Origin: Chlamydiota bacterium
GTDB taxonomy: Bacteria; Chlamydiota; Chlamydiia; Chlamydiales; SM23-39
Length of the DNA: 8,108 nt
Reading direction: 5' to 3'
NCBI GenBank assembly: GCA_021772165.1
Contig: JAJFMM010000004.1
Span: forward strand, 1 to 8,108
Under the pieces are notes generated by a model, which ran no database searches, was not told the origin of the DNA, and saw nothing but the letters and a program-made list of their open reading frames with translations. The first letter of the stretch is position 1; the number at the start of each line of letters is the position of its first letter. Both the position numbers and the translations under genes were made by a program. Below, in pieces: positions 6,901 to 8,108 of the stretch.

Positions 6901-8108
6901 TGCAGAGAATCTCGCAGCATTTTTCACAATCGTTTTCAGATGATTGTAATGCTCTGGAGCCTCGCTGACTATATAGGTTCGAAGAGCCTTAATCGAATCT
7001 TTCTCTTCTGGTACTAGGTAGCGAATATGAGGAAGATCGGCATTATTCAATCCTTGACTCAGGTAGCTCCACGGAGCAGAGCGCTCTTCTGGGTATTTCC
7101 TGGTATAGAAATTGTGACCGTTAGGATAATTAGGATCCCCAATGGCCTCTCCAAAGAAGACAGGGGCGTCTTTTCTTTGAGTAAGATGCGCAATTTCATT
7201 CGAAAAAAGCCCCTGGTTTTGGAGCTGCTTGACCAGTTGTGCAAGAGGAAGGTGCGCTCCTTTTAATTTCTCATCGCCAAGTTTGTTCATCAGAAGTTCG
7301 GCGGTGGCAACAGCTTCTAACAGCGCAGGTCCCTCTTTTAAGGATACAGTGCTTTGAGCCAGCGTAGCGAGTCTCTCTTTCGCCTCTTGAGGTGTGAGAT
7401 GGTCAAAATCAGAGGGATCTGGAAGAGCAGAGGCAGCATGGGTGCTCCTTTCAGGATAGAGCTGCAGGTCTAGGATGGGTTTAGGTGGTGTAATGTCTTG
7501 GGCAATGCCTTGCATCAACGGATGCGATTGCTCGGCCGGAGCTTTTCCTCCAGCAAGGACTCTCTTACCAATGGATTCCTCTGCAATAGAGGGCGCATCC
7601 ATGCGGAGCTTACTGTGTATCTCAAGAGCGGCTCTCTTTAGGGTCGTGTCGATCTGTTTCAACGTGCTTGCTTTAGAGGCCAAAGAGTCGGGTGCCATCC
7701 AGCCATCTACAGCAGCTCTTTCAGAACTTTGTGCAAGAGCAGATGTTGCATAGGAGAGGAGCGTATGGATTTCAGGATTGTCTACTAGAGTGTTGCCATG
7801 AAGATCGAGATAGTCTTTGATCGCTGAGATCTGAAAGCCGAGAGAGGCTTCTGGTCCCAGTTCTGCAAAGAGAAGATCATTGAGCGTTCCCTGAAAGCCA
7901 CCTACGATTCGGTCAGGCTGTTTGAAAACGGTCTGGTATTTCGCTGTTTTCGTTTCGCGACCTGTAAACGTTCTGATAGACCCCGTTTTATCCGATATCA
8001 ATTGGTTGAGAATAAAAGGTTTTGAGAGCAGCTCGCTGATCTGCACACCAGTTATTTCTCGGTAGGGCTGCACATGAAGAGATTGCGAATCAGATTTTTT
8101 GCCGCCAT
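1..8108 (-). CDS. Giant DUF3638/DUF3645-like putative helicase-type ATPase, both ends outside the window
   Basis: Splitting every 60-base line into triplets from its first base and reverse-complementing gives an open frame through all 2,702 codons; no in-frame TTA, CTA or TCA triplet was found on the plus strand. The translation looks like a real soluble protein: Leu, Glu, Lys, Ser and Asp rich, few Cys, no obvious membrane segment. The only domain I recognise is a superfamily 2 helicase-like core at about residues 1700-2370, with DUF3638- and DUF3645-like blocks; such proteins are presumed NTPases and I know of no established reaction. The first in-frame ATG is at residue 137 (7698..7696), so the true start probably lies beyond base 8108. 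No stop occurs before base 1. Operon context and regulation cannot be seen. The N-terminal 1,000 residues have no assignment. Coding status is near certain; family assignment rests on motif reading without a database search. Confidence 0.96.
997..1554 (-). other. C-terminal RecA-like half of the ATPase core (residues 2185-2370)
   Basis: It opens with DGWHGFSGTPNNYPAYPG; the SGT at 2191-2193 occupies the place of helicase motif III (SAT). FMDAGGLFATEN (Asp2253) follows, then YDQPNIIGTDIAQ with GTDI at 2321-2324 (motif V-like), and TFTQLEQAAGRLRGIESGQ with Gln2347, Gly2350, Arg2351 and Arg2353 (motif VI-like; one of these Arg would be the finger). In fungal DUF3638/DUF3645 proteins I recall the corresponding series as a (I/V)D-x-GAL block, a GTDL block after D-E-x-H/A, and a Q-A-x-x-R-x-R block. 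All core motifs appear intact, so the ATPase is predicted active. Whether it moves nucleic acid or protein cannot be told. Confidence 0.72.
1879..1968 (-). other. DUF3645-like block (residues 2047-2076)
   Basis: The residues LPIPFAAAGKPNIGSKF, then SSPYVETNYLLQG, follow the pattern I recall for DUF3645: a hydrophobic residue, Pro-Tyr/Phe, a small basic stretch, Pro, Ser, E/K-Phe, Pro, then a Thr-Leu-like helix with Tyr and a closing Gly. It lies about 165 residues after the DEVH box and about 113 before the SGT motif. The DUF3638-then-DUF3645 order of eukaryotic giant proteins is therefore kept. Its role is unknown. It could be an insertion between the two RecA-like lobes that shapes substrate entry, which is inference. 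The match is by eye. Confidence 0.6.
2437..3009 (-). other. DUF3638-like N-terminal half of the ATPase core (residues 1700-1890)
   Basis: The block starts with MEYRTGTYYRGGQVESL (Glu1707, Gln1717), which resembles the FE-x-G-x-LR-x2-Q entry of DUF3638 and may play the part of a helicase Q motif. A P-loop, VGAGKTS, follows with Lys1748 and Thr1749, then LLPTL and LALAVMPEAQL (1766-1776), matching motif Ia position. LTSGKSLRILRNL near residue 1830 is where a motif Ib would sit. IDEVHVEFDPRIETNHPFG contains the Walker B acidic pair Asp1881-Glu1882. Eukaryotic DUF3638 proteins, from memory, have a G-E-G-K-S/T P-loop and a DE box followed by R-x-E-L and a Gly. Nucleotide binding and hydrolysis are therefore likely; the substrate is unknown. 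Family assignment is from motif memory. Confidence 0.72.
3010..4059 (-). other. Charged helical linker before the ATPase core, coiled-coil character (residues 1350-1699)
   Basis: This stretch is rich in Glu, Lys, Arg, Gln and Leu. The strongest coiled-coil candidate is at residues 1556-1582 (TAKRIELKSAQQELSVEMER and the next few residues), followed by LLNAANPLPKDP, where Pro and Asn break the helix. Further helices follow, such as EERARQIDRMLEQWIDLV. The region ends shortly before the LMKIMEYRTGTYYRGGQ block that opens the ATPase core. It may be a helical arm next to the motor, a common arrangement in large helicase-like proteins, but there is no direct evidence for function. No nucleotide-binding or metal-binding motif was seen. 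Confidence 0.5.
4060..4200 (-). other. Compact helical block with SNLYF-x4-LA-x3-Y-x2-A spacing (residues 1303-1349)
   Basis: Directly after the beta-rich module the protein reads DCESNLYFSMLHLAHRDY, then FSAKELLESISEHGMRFS, then EDEMQILDWII. The Leu/Ala/Tyr/Ala spacing is like a TPR-type helical hairpin: Y-F-x2-L-x-L-A-x3-Y-x2-A-x2-L-L. Only one unit is clear, so this is not called a TPR array. It joins the beta-rich module to the charged linker that precedes the ATPase core, and could act as a hinge or docking element; that role is inferred. Confidence 0.45.
4201..5055 (-). other. Predicted beta-rich module of the giant protein (residues 1018-1302)
   Basis: From GSLFTDTTGDLLINVREG onward the pattern changes to alternating hydrophobic residues with Gly/Asp turns, as expected for beta-strands. 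Examples are SGREIRLLDQEGKQVYQIDL, DGSVYGIYQGEFQL, IEFPRFEEGLSFSW (1203-1216) and TNFLLLQTEKGSQRLLMPRR. Several strands carry an early aromatic residue (WHLYRRF, FSAWYSE, WHLD), giving a repeated strand-turn-strand look that could be an irregular propeller or sandwich. The IEFPRF block resembles, from memory, a similar block in giant chlamydial proteins of unknown function; I cannot confirm this here. No enzymatic residues can be assigned. Confidence 0.45.
5056..6027 (-). other. Second helical region of the giant protein (residues 694-1017)
   Basis: This part returns to amphipathic helices. Notable blocks are LQPFLTISHYLENPHW (from residue 798), LLFDPGLLWRHLQEPN (ending near residue 839), and a run of helices with NAELQVYLAEIAVRLSQYSD further on. 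The pairing of short helices with Pro/Asn turns resembles an alpha-solenoid or helical-hairpin arrangement, but I could not establish a regular repeat length. No catalytic motif is visible. It leads directly into the predicted beta-rich module. A scaffold or protein-interaction role is an inference from fold style only. Confidence 0.4.
6028..6386 (-). other. Aromatic, Gly/Ser/Asn-rich segment of the giant protein (residues 575-693)
   Basis: Composition changes here from charged helix to a stretch crowded with Gly, Ser, Asn, Tyr, Trp and Phe. It opens with GFGSSRRTGSFWNYGNTD, continues through DNQYASRQSDFNSYDLNPSD and GWDAWMGNGIKQLPNWF, and closes with RPVYERPFSLFGNSN. The tryptophan-containing middle part and the following TSLRDTAYHTYHMMRAG look like a structured, perhaps compact, element, while the first 50 residues look loop-rich. 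I do not recognise a family. It may separate the two N-terminal helical regions or form a surface for binding. Boundaries are approximate and based on composition alone. Confidence 0.4.
6387..8106 (-). other. N-terminal helical region of the giant protein (residues 1-574), family not recognised
   Basis: The readable protein begins GGKKSDSQ, followed by long amphipathic segments rich in Leu, Glu, Lys and Ala that look alpha-helical. Examples are the stretches at about residues 255-300 (TPQEAKERLATLAQS onward) and 440-520 (EDALLAIKSWSKTI onward). A short aromatic and Gly/Asn-containing patch, with GDPNYPNGHNFYTRKYPEE, interrupts the helices. I see no P-loop, protease triad, zinc ligands or membrane helix. 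The region could be a helical scaffold or partner-binding arm, but that is only a guess from composition. The left boundary of this region is set by the change to the aromatic segment that follows. Confidence 0.5.

Noticed and set aside
1..8108. Frequent GATC and CGATCG-like words that might suggest a modification or protein-binding site array
   Set aside because: They follow from repeated Asp, Ile and Arg codons (GAT, ATC, CGA) in the giant protein and show no regular spacing.
1..8108. Search for RNA genes, CRISPR repeats, insertion sequence ends, terminators and promoters
   Set aside because: No tRNA-like cloverleaf, direct repeat array, inverted terminal repeat or GC-rich stem followed by a T run was found. 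The whole window is coding, and the T run at 8095-8100 is within codons.

Overview
The window lies entirely inside one very large protein-coding gene on the minus strand. Read from base 8106 down to base 1, the frame has 2,702 complete codons with no stop. Neither the start nor the stop codon is inside the window, so the protein is longer than 2,702 residues. I see no intergenic space, promoter, terminator, RNA gene, mobile element or CRISPR array. The plus-strand open frames are antisense shadows. Residue numbers below count the first complete minus-strand codon (8106..8104) as residue 1, so residue n has its first base at 8109-3n.

Layout in protein order (right to left on the map): an unrecognised, mostly helical N-terminal part (1-574); an aromatic and Gly/Ser/Asn-rich segment (575-693); a second helical part (694-1017); a predicted beta-rich module (1018-1302) ending in a short conserved-looking helical block (1303-1349); a charged helical linker with coiled-coil character (1350-1699); a helicase-like NTPase core (about 1700-2370); and a helical tail with a Glu/Gln-rich stretch near residues 2526-2559, after which the protein runs off the window.

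The core is the one part I can assign to a family. It has a P-loop (GAGKTS, 1745-1750), a DEVH box (1881-1884), a GFSGTPNN motif (2189-2196), a GTDI motif (2321-2324) and a QxxGRxRG motif (2347-2354), in the usual order for superfamily 2 helicases. The sequence before the P-loop, around the DEVH box, in the 2047-2076 block and around GTDI also resembles, from memory, the paired DUF3638 and DUF3645 domains of giant uncharacterised eukaryotic (notably fungal) proteins. The window therefore appears to hold a bacterial giant DUF3638/DUF3645-type putative ATPase of unknown function.

Organism: an uninterrupted frame over 8.1 kb, G+C near half in the lines I sampled, and my recollection of similar giant proteins in environmental Chlamydiae (Parachlamydia, Waddlia and Estrella-like lineages) suggest a Parachlamydiales-type intracellular bacterium. 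This is inference. No marker gene is present to prove it.
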